In this document: positions 1 to 10,307 of the stretch, one piece after another
How positions within the stretch are numbered: position 1 is the stretch's first letter
How the letters are laid out: each line of letters begins with the position of its first letter
Assembly (NCBI RefSeq): GCF_004359215.1
Contig: NC_090612.1
Coordinates: 4,988,181-5,052,180 of the forward strand
DNA: 64,000 nt
From: Bremia lactucae
Lineage: Eukaryota; Oomycota; Peronosporomycetes; Peronosporales; Peronosporaceae
Reading direction: 5' to 3'
Translations under genes and position numbers: made by a program
The notes under the pieces: model-generated
Seen by the model: only the letters and a program-made list of their open reading frames with translations
Told to the model about the DNA's origin: nothing
The model's database searches: none

Positions 1-762
1 CGTTGCACTCCTGGCTAACGCACCCCTTCCAACCGCACCAGGCTCTTGGCACTGTGCCGGTTTATGCGACGCATGACTTCTTGTCAGCTCGCCGTCTACT
101 GCCACAGGCTCTCGGCTCTGTGCAGGACATTCGGACGCATGACTACTTGTCATCGTCCTATTCACTACCTCAGTCTCCACGAGCTGGGTAGGAATTGGTG
201 ACGTTTGACATCCCGTCAACGCACCCTCAACTGTGTTCGACACGACATCAGTTGCATAGGCCTCTCGCAGGAGCACATCCTTTCCGGTGTCCTGCGTAGA
301 GTTCGCAACTGTGCGTGTACGCCAGTCTATCCATGGTTGGTACTTTGCCAACCATGGCATGCCTAGGATGAGGTCATACGGACTCTCCATTCCTAGCACT
401 GTGAACTTCTCTTTACAAGAGAAGTCACTAAAGCTGAAGGCGAGTTCTACCTGAACTCCCTCAGACTTAACGAGCGCGCCGTTCGCTAAACGAACGGTCG
501 CCTCTTCTCGCTTGCCATCCTGGCAAAGCGACTCAAACATCGCCGGTCTCTTTCTTAGAGCCGCGAGTTTCACAAAATTTTGTGATGCACCCGAATCCAC
601 TAGGAGGGTCATCACCTGGTCATAGCCTCTTACATGAGCGCTATAGACCAGCAGGGTTGAGGTCCGAAATTTCGAGACCTCAGGGACTATGCTACCCATT
701 TGTTCCACAACTCTGAACTTAGGGGTAGCTTCAGAGTCCGCGTCAGTAGGGCATCCCGCCCC
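1..762 (-). CDS. Family A retropepsin (aspartic protease), open to window edge
   Basis: On the minus strand an uninterrupted frame runs from about 762 to the left edge. It contains the retropepsin active site VDSGASQNFV near 590-615 and the flap-distal hydrophobic-hydrophobic-glycine motif ILGMPWL near 350-375, about 80 residues apart as in Ty3/gypsy proteases. Following residues to position 1 are serine, alanine and proline rich and look like the linker to reverse transcriptase. The enzyme would cut the gag-pol polyprotein. No start codon of its own is expected because it is made as part of gag-pol. The frame is partial. Confidence 0.7.
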
Positions 763-1840
763 TACTGCGCTCCTGCATTTCCCGACCCCTCAGTGGTCGA
801 TGCAGAACTCATGCGTCTCGCACGCTGGTTCTTGCCATCGCCCTTTGGGAAGGGAGTCCTCTTGCTGGGCATCTTTGCCCCAGCAGGGACCCTGGCATAG
901 CAGCGAGCCATCATGTGGCCGCGCTTACCGCATTTATAATAGACCACGTCTGCATTGCCCAACTCCATGGGAGTGGCATCTGTCCTTTCGACCGACGGCT
1001 TATACCAAGCTGTCGCCGAGGCACTGTTGTAGGATTGCTCCTCAACTTAGGCAATTTGGATTGCCTCTTCCATCGTCGACGGCACCTTCCTAAAAAGGGC
1101 CTGTCGCGATGGGCCATGCCGTAGTCTGTTGATAATGTGGGCACCTTAATGTGCTTCGGGATCGGACCTACGGTAATGGATGCCGACAGCGAGCGCATCT
1201 CTTGAACATACTCGTGCAGGGATCGCTTCACCCGTCGCGCTCTCAAGAACCGCTGAAGCAACATTTCGTTGTTCGGTGGCTGGTACATGGCGCGAATCTT
1301 TTCCTTTAAGATCGCCCATGAAGGGAACGCCTTAACGTCCACCACAAGCGCCAAGTAAACCCACTCTGAGGCCTTACCGCGCAGATGCGACATGGCGTAC
1401 GACACCATCCGGCTGTCGTCCTCGATGAATTGGGCGACATCGCATTGCTCCATGTCTAAAAGCCAGTAAACAATTGTGTTCGCCGCAGTTCTATCGAACT
1501 TGGGCGGGTCCATCCGAATGGGCCTCGGCTGATGCGGTCGGGCAGAGAGCATCTCAACAGTCCTGTTGAGAGCCTCGCTCCGAGTCTGCTCATGCCTCAG
1601 CTCATCCTGAGTCTGAGTGACGGACTCTGCCGCAGCATGGCCTTGTGCCTCGGACGCGGCCCTCCGCTGTCGGAGCACGAATGCCTCAAACTGCTCCAAC
1701 TGAGCAACATGTTGCTCAGGAGGACTACACAGGAGCCTGGCCAGGGCTAGTTCACCAAGTCCCTGCGCCATTAGTCCTGCCACCTCCCGATGATGTTCTG
1801 AGAGGTGAGGAAAATGAGCACAATCAAAATTGAGGCTCAT
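762..1840 (-). pseudogene. Family A gag polyprotein with CCHC knuckle, one frameshift
   Basis: The likely start is the ATG at 1840; an upstream in-frame GTG is less likely. The first 290 or so residues are a capsid-like gag with a retrotransposon-gag core (residues about 110-230, including a WVYLAL stretch and an LHEYVQEM segment). The nucleocapsid CCHC box, CGKRGHMMARC with a tyrosine-rich lead, lies at about 905-935 but in another frame, so a one-base frameshift near 965 separates capsid from knuckle. Gag packages the element RNA in cytoplasmic particles. The rest is well conserved, so this is a fairly young copy, or the shift is programmed; I favour decay. Confidence 0.75.
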
Positions 1841-1895
1841 CCTCACGTACACACGCAGAGACGCGGGTCGTGGGAAGGATTTCTAGTGCTACCAA

Positions 1896-2428
1896 GCGTA
1901 GGCGGGCACGTCGTAATGCGGCCACGCTCTACTTAGGTACACACCCTAGCACAGCGAGCAAGCGGTTAAATCTGCTTCTCTTGCGTGCAGTGAGATAGTT
2001 GTGGTGGGCTCGTTAGCGACCTCACCCAACACACTAAGAACTCTGGTTAAGTGTCGTCACGGGAGCGGTAATCCGTCTCTTCGTGCGCACTTACCAAGTA
2101 GGAAGTAGTTTTCAGACTGATTTATATTTAATAGAATTAAATATAAATACCTATTTTTACCAATTTAAATGATATCTCTATAGATATCATTTAATATGTA
2201 TTGCGAGCGTATCTTTATAGATACCTCGCGTAACGGATGACGCTGGGCGTCATCCCTCCTAATGTGAATGCGCCATGTGCATCACATCCACAAGGGCTGG
2301 TCACAAATGTGCACCACACCCGAGTGCTTGGTCTGATTACTATTATTTAGTAATTGACCATCCCCTTAAGTACATCAAGTGTAATTAACGGGGACTGCGT
2401 AACATTAGGGCAGCTTTTGCCCGTTACA
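1896..2428 (-). repeat. Family A 5' LTR
   Basis: On the minus strand the LTR begins TGTAACGG at 2428 and ends just before a primer-binding-like TGGTAGCACTAG at about 1894. Its interior is AT rich with short palindromes such as the ATATC-containing one around 2170-2190. A diverged copy of its inner part is found at 28890-29137. The right end is set by the terminal motif; the left end is inferred from the primer site. Confidence 0.65.
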
Positions 2429-2879
2429 CCAAGAGTCCCCAGATTTAATAGAAATACCGTTGGCATTCAAAAAATAGAAATATCAGTTTGATAATCAGTA
2501 GACATAGCAGTAAGTGGTCTTCTCTGGCTGCCAGAAAAGTTTCTGAAAGTACTTATTTTAATAATTTTATTCCTAGTGATGGTGGTTTGCAGCTATGAAT
2601 ATATCTGATTTAGGTAGTGAATATAATGTTAAATGCATTTTGTACTTTAGAAAAGGTAGTGAATTTAACGAAAAGGTAATGAATATAACAACTACCTAAA
2701 TTTATTGCATTCCTGGTTGATAGAAATTAATTTACTCCGGTTCTCGTTGTCTAAAATAATTATTATATAATAATTTACTTGACATTTCAAATATAACCAT
2801 ACACGGTAATACTGTAGCGGCAATGTGTCAATTCTGTTCATTGGTTGTTTAAGTCTATTAATTAACTCTGCCAATCGTA
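2429..2879. other. AT-rich interval without recognisable gene
   Basis: The interval between the family A LTR and the degenerate reverse transcriptase scrap is AT rich. Its short open frames have no recognisable motif. I see no RNA gene or repeat boundary in it. Confidence 0.5.
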
Positions 2880-3905
2880 GCGCGCGAATGGCAATGAGAA
2901 ATGAGTGAGCTTACGAAGTCCCTGTACATCGACTATCACAGGCCAGTCGGGGGTCACCTTGATCTCATCAGGACCAAAGCGTATATCGTGGTTACTTACG
3001 ATGCACCCAAGAAGTGGTAATTTGCTTGCAGGAAATAAACGCTTTTTGAGATCTATATACAACTTATGCTTACGCATGTAAGAACATTTCCGACGTAAGT
3101 ACGATATCTTTAACGTCCGACTTTCCGTTTATGGCTCTGCTATGAACGAAGACGTCATCAAAATAACTCGGTGCGAATCTCACAACGATCTCAACAGATT
3201 GATTACACATCTGTTGAATATTGCAGGGACATTACTAAGCTCCTATGACATAATTAACCACTACCAAATCAATCTATTTGAGGCGCTCACTGCTGTTAAC
3301 GGAATATCCTTTTCACGCATGAGGATCTGATAGAATCCAGTCATCCTGTTCATTGACAAAATGATGGTACTCTTTGAGATACCGTCAACGCTTACGTCAT
3401 TTTGAGGTATCGGCGTTCAAGCTGGTACCGTTGCAGCGCTTGATCTTATTGAGCGCATGCACAATCCGCCACTCTCTTGTTGCTATACACACAGAGAAGG
3501 TCGGAGAGCTATATAGGGAGGTTGACACCCTCACACTGCCTACTGCTAAGCATCGGCAAAGAGCTGTCGATAATGCTGATAGTTGCTCACGAGGCAGTGA
3601 CCACCGCTTCTTGACACAGTATATCGAGCCTGGTATCAGGTTTATCCTTAGGCTACTCGCCGGTACCGAAATGGCAACACATCCTTGAATTCGATCAAAT
3701 CCTTATACAAAGGATTGTTTTTAACGACTCCCGGGATTGAGAAGTAAAACGTTCAGTGCGAGTCTTCTCATCAAGGAGACTTTCGTCCATCGATGAGCTG
3801 CTAAGAACCAACTCGTTTTCAGGAAATACTTTTGCCGTTCTATTTCCGGCCACGTACTTTTCATCTGTGGAAACTTCTTAATTTACCAGTACGCTGATCA
3901 CTCAA
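2880..3905 (-). mobile_element. Degenerate family B pol fragment (protease-RT linker and reverse transcriptase)
   Basis: The minus strand matches, with many changes, the stretch at 12540-13480 of element B2. It runs from the linker containing SSSMDES-like sequence through the RT palm, and includes a readable YFDD catalytic motif near 3145-3170, then the RT connection segment (LPLLGCIV, GLRKLTHF) at 2880-3077. Frame breaks and stops are numerous. It is a dead relic. Its value is that it keeps the catalytic block that B2 and B3 lack. Confidence 0.75.
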
Positions 3906-3959
3906 GAACCGTTTACTTGTTTATTTATGTAAGAAAAATGTATAATGGTCATAAGACAC

Positions 3960-4500
3960 TGATAGGCAGCGTTCTTCGAAGGTATCAAGCAAAGCTTGAT
4001 GTGATCGCTAGTATAGGCGATTGCGGACCAACACATGCCATTTCATGTGGTATGTGACGCTAGCGATGTTGAAATCGGCTGTATGTTAATACAGACGACG
4101 CAGAGCGCGTCGTTTGCTATCAATCGCGTTAACTTTATCCAGCTAAGCGCAATTATCCAGTTCATGAAAAGGAACTCCTTGTCATAAAATATACACTGGC
4201 TAGGTTAGGGCCTATGTCTTAGTAGATATACCATTCATTGTTTATGCAGACCATGCGTCTTTGCGCACACCCGTAAACAGTCCACACCTCTCAAATCGAA
4301 TGGCAAGATGGTTGCCTTTCTTCGCGGAGTAGAACTTCTCAGTGGAATACGATCGATGACGTATAAGGTCGTCGCTGACGCCCTTTCGCGCCGGCCTGAT
4401 CGTAAGCCGGCTGTGCAAATCATAAAAGAGGATAAGCTTACTGTTGCAAAATGTTGAAGACGTCAGAAAAGCCTATCAAGAAGATAAGGCTATTAAAGTT
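3960..4500 (+). mobile_element. Degenerate family B RNase H / integrase-start fragment
   Basis: The plus strand aligns by eye to 13580-14110 of element B2, including the VVCDASD-type RNase H start near 4050, the LLVIKY-like segment near 4170-4190 and the tether leading to integrase. Several stops and indels interrupt it. It faces the minus-strand RT fragment next to it, so this copy has been inverted internally or the two scraps come from different insertions. Confidence 0.65.
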
Positions 4501-4562
4501 TAATATCAGCATGATTATCTAGATTATCATATATTCGAATTACACATTTTCGAGAACTTCTG

Positions 4563-5160
4563 CCGGATACTATCCGGCACGCATTAACACACGTAGTTTG
4601 GCGAGCTTGGTCGCGTCGAGTGCATTGGTCACCATTATAGCTAACATTTGCTCCGATCGCACATACTGTGTCAGCCCTATTCCACGACGAAAAAAATCGC
4701 ACGCAAATTTGACTCGAACGTCAATATGTGTTGCCAGCGACGACGCTTCTTCCGTAAGCTGTCGTTTTGCAGCCTTATTGCCCACATGCATTAGCAAGGG
4801 CAATTCTGGAGCCATGCCAATTTTGCATAACGTTTCGCGCGCACCTTGAAGCTCTCGGGCAACCTCCGACGACGCCACAAATTCGGCTTTCATCGTCAAT
4901 AGGGATGCGCCACCCTTCCCCAGCTGACTGTCATGCCGTTGAGAGGTATATTACCCCCGGTCAATGACTTACTGCAATTCTTGTCCGCGGTGAAATCGGC
5001 GTCGATGTAACTTTCAAGTGCAACCGACATAAGTATATTTTCGCTTGGTTTCATGTTTAGTTTTATCGACTTCGTGCCCTTTAGGTAGCGCCACCCGCTT
5101 TGCAAGCTTCTTATTGTGAGCAGCGGCTGATGGGTCTGTCGCGTCGCCTTGTTTATCAAT
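4563..5160 (-). pseudogene. Ty1/copia RT-RNase H fragment
   Basis: Two adjoining minus-strand frames carry the end of a Ty1/copia polyprotein. The upstream one (4896-5159) has RYLKGT, DADFTADKN and SKSLTGG followed by LNGM.VSW, and the downstream one (4570-4899) has MTMKAEFVASSE..ARELQG.RETL..IGM and THIDVRVKF..D. These are the hallmark segments of copia RNase H. A frame break near 4897 separates them. No LTR of this element was recognised. This is the only copia material I see in the window. Confidence 0.8.
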
Positions 5161-5432
5161 GAAATTAGTAACGAAAATATAAAATTATATCATATTGTGT
5201 ATTTTCTGGGAAAATTTCACGATTAAAAGAGACAATCCAGGACGGACGCCTCTTGCAAGCTGTTGCACGTTAGTTAGTATGATCACAAATATTTAATATT
5301 ATCAGGAACTAAACTGACTGACAGATTATTTAGGGTTAAACAGCCAATTTTTGCGATAAGCTTAATGAAATGCATCCATGATATACGTACTGCTGCCCAG
5401 TCCTTGCGCTTTCGTCAAGGGGCGAGTTTATA
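5161..5432. other. AT-rich spacer before the Pogo-like transposon
   Basis: Short AT-rich spacer with no coding signal that I can support. Confidence 0.4.
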
Positions 5433-5444
5433 CAGGTGTCCCTC
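5433..5444 (+). repeat. Left terminal inverted repeat of Pogo-like element
   Basis: CAGGTGTCCCTC, preceded by TA; it is the perfect inverse of 6798-6809. Imperfect pairing continues inward for about 10-20 bases. Confidence 0.88.
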
Positions 5445-5639
5445 AAATAAATTATCCCCTCATAACTTTTAACCTCACATAACTTATAGGGTATTGGCAT
5501 CATCAATATTGTTACATCTTGTCTATCTTATAACTAATAACTTATAAGATTTGAAGAAAATATAAGTTTTCCGAGGGAGAAAATTTAGTACCAAGCACAT
5601 TACTAAGCTAGTGCAGCTAGAAATGTGAAAGCACCTGTA

Positions 5640-6448
5640 GTGGCGCTTGAGTGAGGCAATGATGCCAGCATCCATCGGCTGAATTTGTGATGTGTAGTTT
5701 ATTGGAAGGAAAGCAACCTTGATATTCTTCCAAGCTCCAATTCTTCCATTCTGTGAGACGGAGCATTATCTAGCAAGGGAAGAATTTTTCCTGCCCTTTC
5801 CCTGGGAAGGCTTGGTTAAACTGAATTCCAGGTACACTTGCAATATCGCATGGAATACAACTAACCCTCATATCATTGTCAAGTTTCTTTAGCCACTCTT
5901 GGAAGAGGATTTCAGTCATCCATGCCTTCTTGTTGTTCCTGTAATAATATTCCAGCCGTTCTCCTGTCTGCCGTTTGAAACAGGGTGACATTTTGGATTT
6001 TCCAATAAAAAGGTTTTTGTATTTCGGAGTCAGCAGCATTGGCGGTAAATGCTATAGTGATACGCGTCTGAATGAGAAAGAAAGAACCAGAAGATTTTCT
6101 TAAAAAAGTACAATTAGGATAAGGTACTCAAAATCCAGATAGAGCTCACTTTGTCCTTCCTTAAACCTTCAATTCTACCTTGTGAAGTGGTCTTTTCTGG
6201 AATTATGCTGTGGAATAGGCCTAAGAAATCACTTTCACTATGAATTCGAATGCAATGGAGTTTGTTTCGCTGCTGAATTCTCTGAAGCCATTGGAAAACT
6301 TGTCAGCATCCTTAGCCAAGCCCAGGAGGATAGCAAAGCACTTAGCCTTAACCTTGATAATCTCCCCAGTGAGGGCAACGTTTTTCGCCTGGCACTGAAG
6401 TACCCAAGTTGCCAGGGCTTCTTCGAGTTTGAGGATGGTGTGCGACAC
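5640..6448 (-). pseudogene. CENP-B/Pogo-type transposase, frame-broken
   Basis: At 6221-6448 the minus strand encodes a CENP-B-like helix-turn-helix (LEEALATWVLQCQAK, LTGEIIKVKAK, LLGLAKDADKFSNGF), the DNA-binding half of Pogo transposases. At 5770-6039 it encodes the DDE nuclease entry segment (FIGKSK.P.CFK, EYYYRNNKKAWMT..LFQEWL.KLD) and, in another frame at about 5740-5770, the catalytic block LLDNAPSHR. The product would excise and insert the transposon. Frame changes between these blocks and a missing stretch between about 6040 and 6220 make it non-functional. Confidence 0.8.
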
Positions 6449-6797
6449 GAGGGCGCTTGGCAGCGAGGTCAGTCTCTGTCATGCCTTCCAGGTCCTTGTG
6501 CTTCTTTAAGATAGCACTGATACCAGCCTGTGTAAAATTCTTACTGAACTGGGCTGTAGCCCAAGTTGCAAGGGCACTCTGGCTGATTTGTGGGTTCTGT
6601 GATTTGTGCCTGCAGACTTGAAGTTTTGCTCATTGGTGAGGCACGTCTGGGACATGGAGCTGGTATGCAGGAGCAGGATGGAGAAAACCGTATAGGAAAG
6701 TCAGTAAGTGAGGTTCAGTAGATATTTATATTCCTCACATAACTTATAATCTCATATAACATATGCTTTCACCCCCCACAGTGGCTAAAAGTTATCC

Positions 6798-6809
6798 GAG
6801 GGACACCTG
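6798..6809 (-). repeat. Right terminal inverted repeat of Pogo-like element
   Basis: GAGGGACACCTG followed by TA; inverse of the left end. Confidence 0.88.
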
Positions 6810-6843
6810 TACGTAGTATATATGCAACGCTTAAAGTGATAAC

Positions 6844-7260
6844 TGTAACGGAGTGTATCGTTACATGAAAATATCACTTAAAGGATTTAAAAGAATATAT
6901 TACCTAAAAGTAGAAAATATTTGGAGAATATTTTTTTACATAGTAATATTCTAAAGCTTATCCATTGGTAGATATATGCCATTATATCTACTTTCTCCGC
7001 GGTCCAGTTAGCGCTGGACGCGCCCAAAGAGAAAGACAAATAAGACTTTTAGTATATTTTTGTATAAGTTTATAATTAAGTTAGCATTAAGTATATAGAA
7101 CAGAAGAACTTAATTCTATTAATACAGCGTTTAATTAACCCTCTTTAAAGCAAGTGTTTTTAAAGAAAGTCTTCCTGTGTGACGTGAGGCACCACTCGCA
7201 CTGAGGCAGTGTGAAGTGGACTTGTACTGAAGCAGTACAAGTCAGTAGTGCACCGTTAAA
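6844..7260 (+). repeat. Element B1 5' LTR
   Basis: It starts TGTAACGG and ends CCGTTAAA (other copies end CCGTTACA), so the termini are inverted as in an LTR. It is followed after two bases by TGGTAGCAC, the same primer-binding-like site as the other gypsy elements here. Gag starts 51 bases downstream, as in B3. The last 70 bases contain two short hairpins with a shared TGAAGCA-type core. Confidence 0.85.
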
Positions 7261-7310
7261 CCTGGTAGCACTTTGTAGTCCCTCCAAGGGCCACATTTCC
7301 TTCATCTAAC

Positions 7311-8117
7311 ATGGACATGTTAGATGATAGTGGGAAAATGCATCACGTTTCGCGTGATATTTACTCCTTTCTAAGTGACATAGAAAGAAGTGCGGTCAAA
7401 CGAATGAGTTCGACCGTAGGGAACGATGCCATCTTGGCCATACTGTCCGGTTTGGACAGAGATGCCCTCCATTCAGCCATCACCAAGTTCATACAACATG
7501 AACTAAACGAGATGAAGGATAAGATAGCCTTGCTGAATCAGCAAGGCTCTCAACAGGCAGAACTGTTGAGGTTACAACAGGTACAGACCTCTGTACCTGG
7601 GATGACGCACGCGCGTCGTCCCGAAACCTTAAAGATTGTCATCTCTAAGTATAGGGGAGTCGAAGAAGACTCCCTCTTGAGATGGTTTGTCGAGTTGGAC
7701 GATGCCATAAGGGCGCGTCACATCGTCGACGAGCAAATGCAAGTCACATTGCCTCAGTCAAATTTAGCAGGTCGTGCCAAACCTTGGGCACTAGGCTTCA
7801 AGTTACGCAGCCCATATGTATTTGGTTCTCTAGAGGCTCTTAAAGCCCTGCTCAAACAGACCTTTGAACCGCCTAGGGCTGAGTTCAGAGCTCGATCAGA
7901 GCTTCTGAAAATCAATCAAGGCAAGCGTGATGTTCACGCACATGCCGAGCACATACGACTCTTAGCGAATTGTATCACATACAACCCAGTTCATGAACAC
8001 ACGTTGATTACGGTGTTCATGCTAGGTCTTACGAATTGTCTCGTAAAATCCACCTGTTCCGCTTGGAACTGGATGCGCTTAAAAAGCAATATCCGTTGCG
8101 GAACAGGAGGACTTTAG
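7311..8117 (+). pseudogene. Element B1 gag capsid
   Basis: The frame starts MDMLDDSG and gives a 268-residue capsid precursor. A glutamine-rich coiled segment (residues about 60-95, LLNQQGSQQAELLRLQQVQ) precedes the retrotransposon-gag domain (about 105-240, with WFVELDDAIRARH and KPWALGFKLRSPY). The end of the frame differs from B3, whose homologous stretch reads through LFRLELDTLEEAISVAEQEDF, so a one-base shift near 8060 takes B1 out of frame before the knuckle. Gag forms the particle shell. Decayed copy. Confidence 0.8.
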
Positions 8118-8118
8118 A

Positions 8119-9006
8119 TTGAGACAGGCTCAAGTTAGTTCGTCATCGTATCGTCCTCCAAGACGACACGAGCTTGGAGGTCCAGAACCTATGGACCTCT
8201 CTAATGTCGAAAGCAAAAAACCGAGCTTTCCGAACAACAAGCGGTTGCAGAAATGCAATCGCTGTCAAAAGTTAGGACACTACGCTCATGAGCGTAGTGC
8301 TCCACGCCAGTACAGAGAGGTACTGAACGTAATTATGGACCGAACGCCAAAAAGGGCAACGGTCGCGGGTCCGACGTTGTTGCGAAATCGCAACAGCGAG
8401 GCGGACCGCCAAAAAAATGTCGGGGTCAGTAGGGGCGCAACGCCCTACTCATCCAGCAACCTCAAGAGAATTTGCAAATCTCTTGACTAAAGTTGCTCCA
8501 GACACACAATCATTATGTGTCTCTGCACCTGGTGATGAGGTATCCCTCATCACCTTGAAGTTGAAAGTGACAAATGATTTGTCACTCAGAGCCCTAGTGG
8601 ACTGCGGAGCGTCGAATAACTTTATTCGTCGCCAGTCACTAGAGGGTCGTAGGCTCAAATATGTTGAGCGCGACATCCCTCCAACGAGGATGACGGTGCG
8701 TCTAGCGACAGGCGCATCGATAACAGTAATGAAACGCGTAGTGAAATTTCACTACACGTTAAGAGATTTACAGTATGATGATGATTTCATCGTACTGGAT
8801 TTGGATGACAAATTTGATGTCATCCTAGGTTTACCTTGGCTCAGAAAATACGAGCCAAGGATCAGCTGGCAGCATCGATCCGTAAAGATGCCTGCCACTT
8901 GTTCATCAGATGGCCATCTGATGAACGTCTTGGAGCGTCCACAAGCGTGTGGATGTACTACGAGTGAGTGCGATGGCCTCACTTGTGGTACGGTCGTTAG
9001 TACAAC
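8119..9006 (+). pseudogene. Element B1 nucleocapsid knuckle and aspartic protease
   Basis: The first frame has CNRCQKLGHYAHERSA, a CCHC box whose last cysteine is arginine (B2 and B3 keep it as cysteine), so zinc binding is probably lost. A shift near 8420 leads into the protease: LRALVDCGASNNFI (active site DCGA where DSGA or DTGA is usual) and about 75 residues later DVILGLPWL. The DCGA form is shared by all family B copies, so it is a family trait and not decay of this copy. The frame enters the N at 9007. Confidence 0.75.
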
Positions 9007-9802
9007 NATATTGTCAGCGTTACCACACGATATCATTTTGAAAAAAGGTAAGGAAACGAAGTATTTAGGAATTTTAAAAATACCACAAAGATTTTAAAAG
9101 AAGTAAAATTTGCTTCTAAACAGTGTTCATTTTTAGAGAATAACTGTTATATTTGGATAATTGTGTGAGTGTACAAGTGCTTCATGTTTCTTACATATGG
9201 ACAGTGTGTCCACGCTACGCCCTCTCAGAACTGACGGCGCCCAAGAAACAACAAAATAATTTTTTTTTATCTGCCCTAATGGGGTTTGAACAAACAAATC
9301 TTCACCAAAAACATTTTTCAGGGCCTGCAAATGTAAAGGTGATGCTGCATTACCATCTCATGCCTATTTATGATCAGTATCAGCAAATCATCTAAAGTAG
9401 CAGGTTATTCTCTTCTGCTTGCTGCAAAAAGTGGCTGGATGAGCCACCAATGCTGATCAAAATCTTCAATAGCAAATGGTGTCAAAATACCATCAGGCAA
9501 TAGCTTTGTTGAATGAGGTGTCTGCAGGGAATGCCCATAGTTGGTATTAAAATGTTGCTGCAGGGGTCATCTACAGGAAACAAAGCTTTTAAATACAGTT
9601 TCAACGTCAATTCCAATGCATGACATGATTTTTTTTTACATTTGTACATAAGATGTTGTTATGCCCAAAAAATTTGTGCGTTTGCTGATAGTTATTGTTT
9701 TGGCTGAGGCTTCGCTCCTGCATCACATGCTGTCTCAAGCAGCAGACAGACACCAAGCATGTCCCCTGTTGAGACCTGTATTCATCGCTTTAGAACAGCA
9801 TG
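9007..9802 (-). mobile_element. Unassigned insert with a possible MULE-type transposase C-terminus
   Basis: The stretch between the single-N gap and the B2 LTR has no gypsy sequence. On the minus strand around 9420-9560, short frames read GIPCRHLIQQ and, in the next frame, GILTPFAIEDFDQHWWL. The CxH pair followed by a D-F-D-x-H-W block resembles the SWIM-finger end of Mutator-like (MULE) transposases. Frames are broken and no terminal repeat was found, so the assignment is tentative. The rest, 9007-9400, is AT rich and unrecognised. Confidence 0.35.
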
Positions 9803-10252
9803 TGTAACGGGGTGTTTCGTTACATGAAATATAACACTTAAAATTGTAAGTTAATATATCATCTAAAAGGTAGATTATATTTGGAGAATATTACTTTACG
9901 CAGTAATATTCGGAAAGCTTATTCATTGGTAGATATAGGCCATTATCGCTACTTGCTCCGCGGTCCAGTCAGCACTGACGCGCGCAAAGAGAGAGACAGA
10001 TAAGACTTTATTCCATGTTTTGTTTTAGTTTATAATTAAGCTAGTATAAAATAGATAGAAAAAGAAGAACTTAATTATATTATCTACATTTTACTTTTAA
10101 CCCTCTTCAGAGCAAGTATTTTAAAGGGAGTCTTCCTCTGCACGTACTAGTGTACGTGAGGTGACGTGAGGTGACGTGAGGCACCAATCGCCCTGAAGCA
10201 GTGCGACGTGGACTTGTACTGAAGCAGTACAAGTCGGCAGTGCCCCGTTACA
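9803..10252 (+). repeat. Element B2 5' LTR
   Basis: It runs from TGTAACGG to CCGTTACA. Near 10150-10180 a GTGACGTGAG decamer is repeated in tandem about three times, which the other LTRs do not show and which accounts for some of the extra length. Two hairpin-forming segments lie near its end. Confidence 0.85.
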
Positions 10253-10307
10253 TCTGTAGCAATTCGTAGTCAGTGCAAGGACCACAATTTTATCACCTAT
10301 CATAGAC

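Larger units (their letters stand above)
1..2428 (-). mobile_element. Ty3/gypsy family A retrotransposon, 5' part (LTR-gag-protease), running off the window
   Basis: Read on the minus strand the order is LTR (2428 down to about 1896), a primer-binding-like TGGTAGCAC, gag, a CCHC zinc knuckle and an aspartic protease that is open to the window edge. This is the 5' half of a Ty3/gypsy element; reverse transcriptase and integrase would lie left of position 1. The gag is clearly different from the other gypsy families in the window, so it is a separate family. Superfamily is confident from the gag-CCHC-protease order; family name is my own label. Confidence 0.85.
5433..6809 (-). mobile_element. 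Pogo/Tigger-like DNA transposon with both terminal inverted repeats
   Basis: The ends are CAGGTGTCCCTC at 5433 and its exact complement GAGGGACACCTG ending at 6809, each flanked by TA (5431-5432 and 6810-6811), the target duplication used by Tc1/mariner-Pogo elements. Similarity of the ends goes further inward with mismatches (ATAA and CATAACTTATA segments). The 1,377-base interior encodes, on the minus strand, a CENP-B-type transposase broken into several frames. The length is short for a full transposase, so it is probably an internally deleted, dead copy. Ends and coding content agree, so classification is firm. Confidence 0.88.
6844..9006 (+). mobile_element. Family B gypsy element B1, truncated after protease at an assembly gap
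   Basis: LTR, gag, CCHC knuckle and protease follow in order and then stop abruptly at a single N at 9007, beyond which no retroelement sequence continues. The final 330 bases are the same, as far as I can compare by eye, as 31000-31329 of B3, which also breaks at an N run at the identical base. The truncation is therefore likely an assembly join and not a biological end. Confidence 0.8.
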
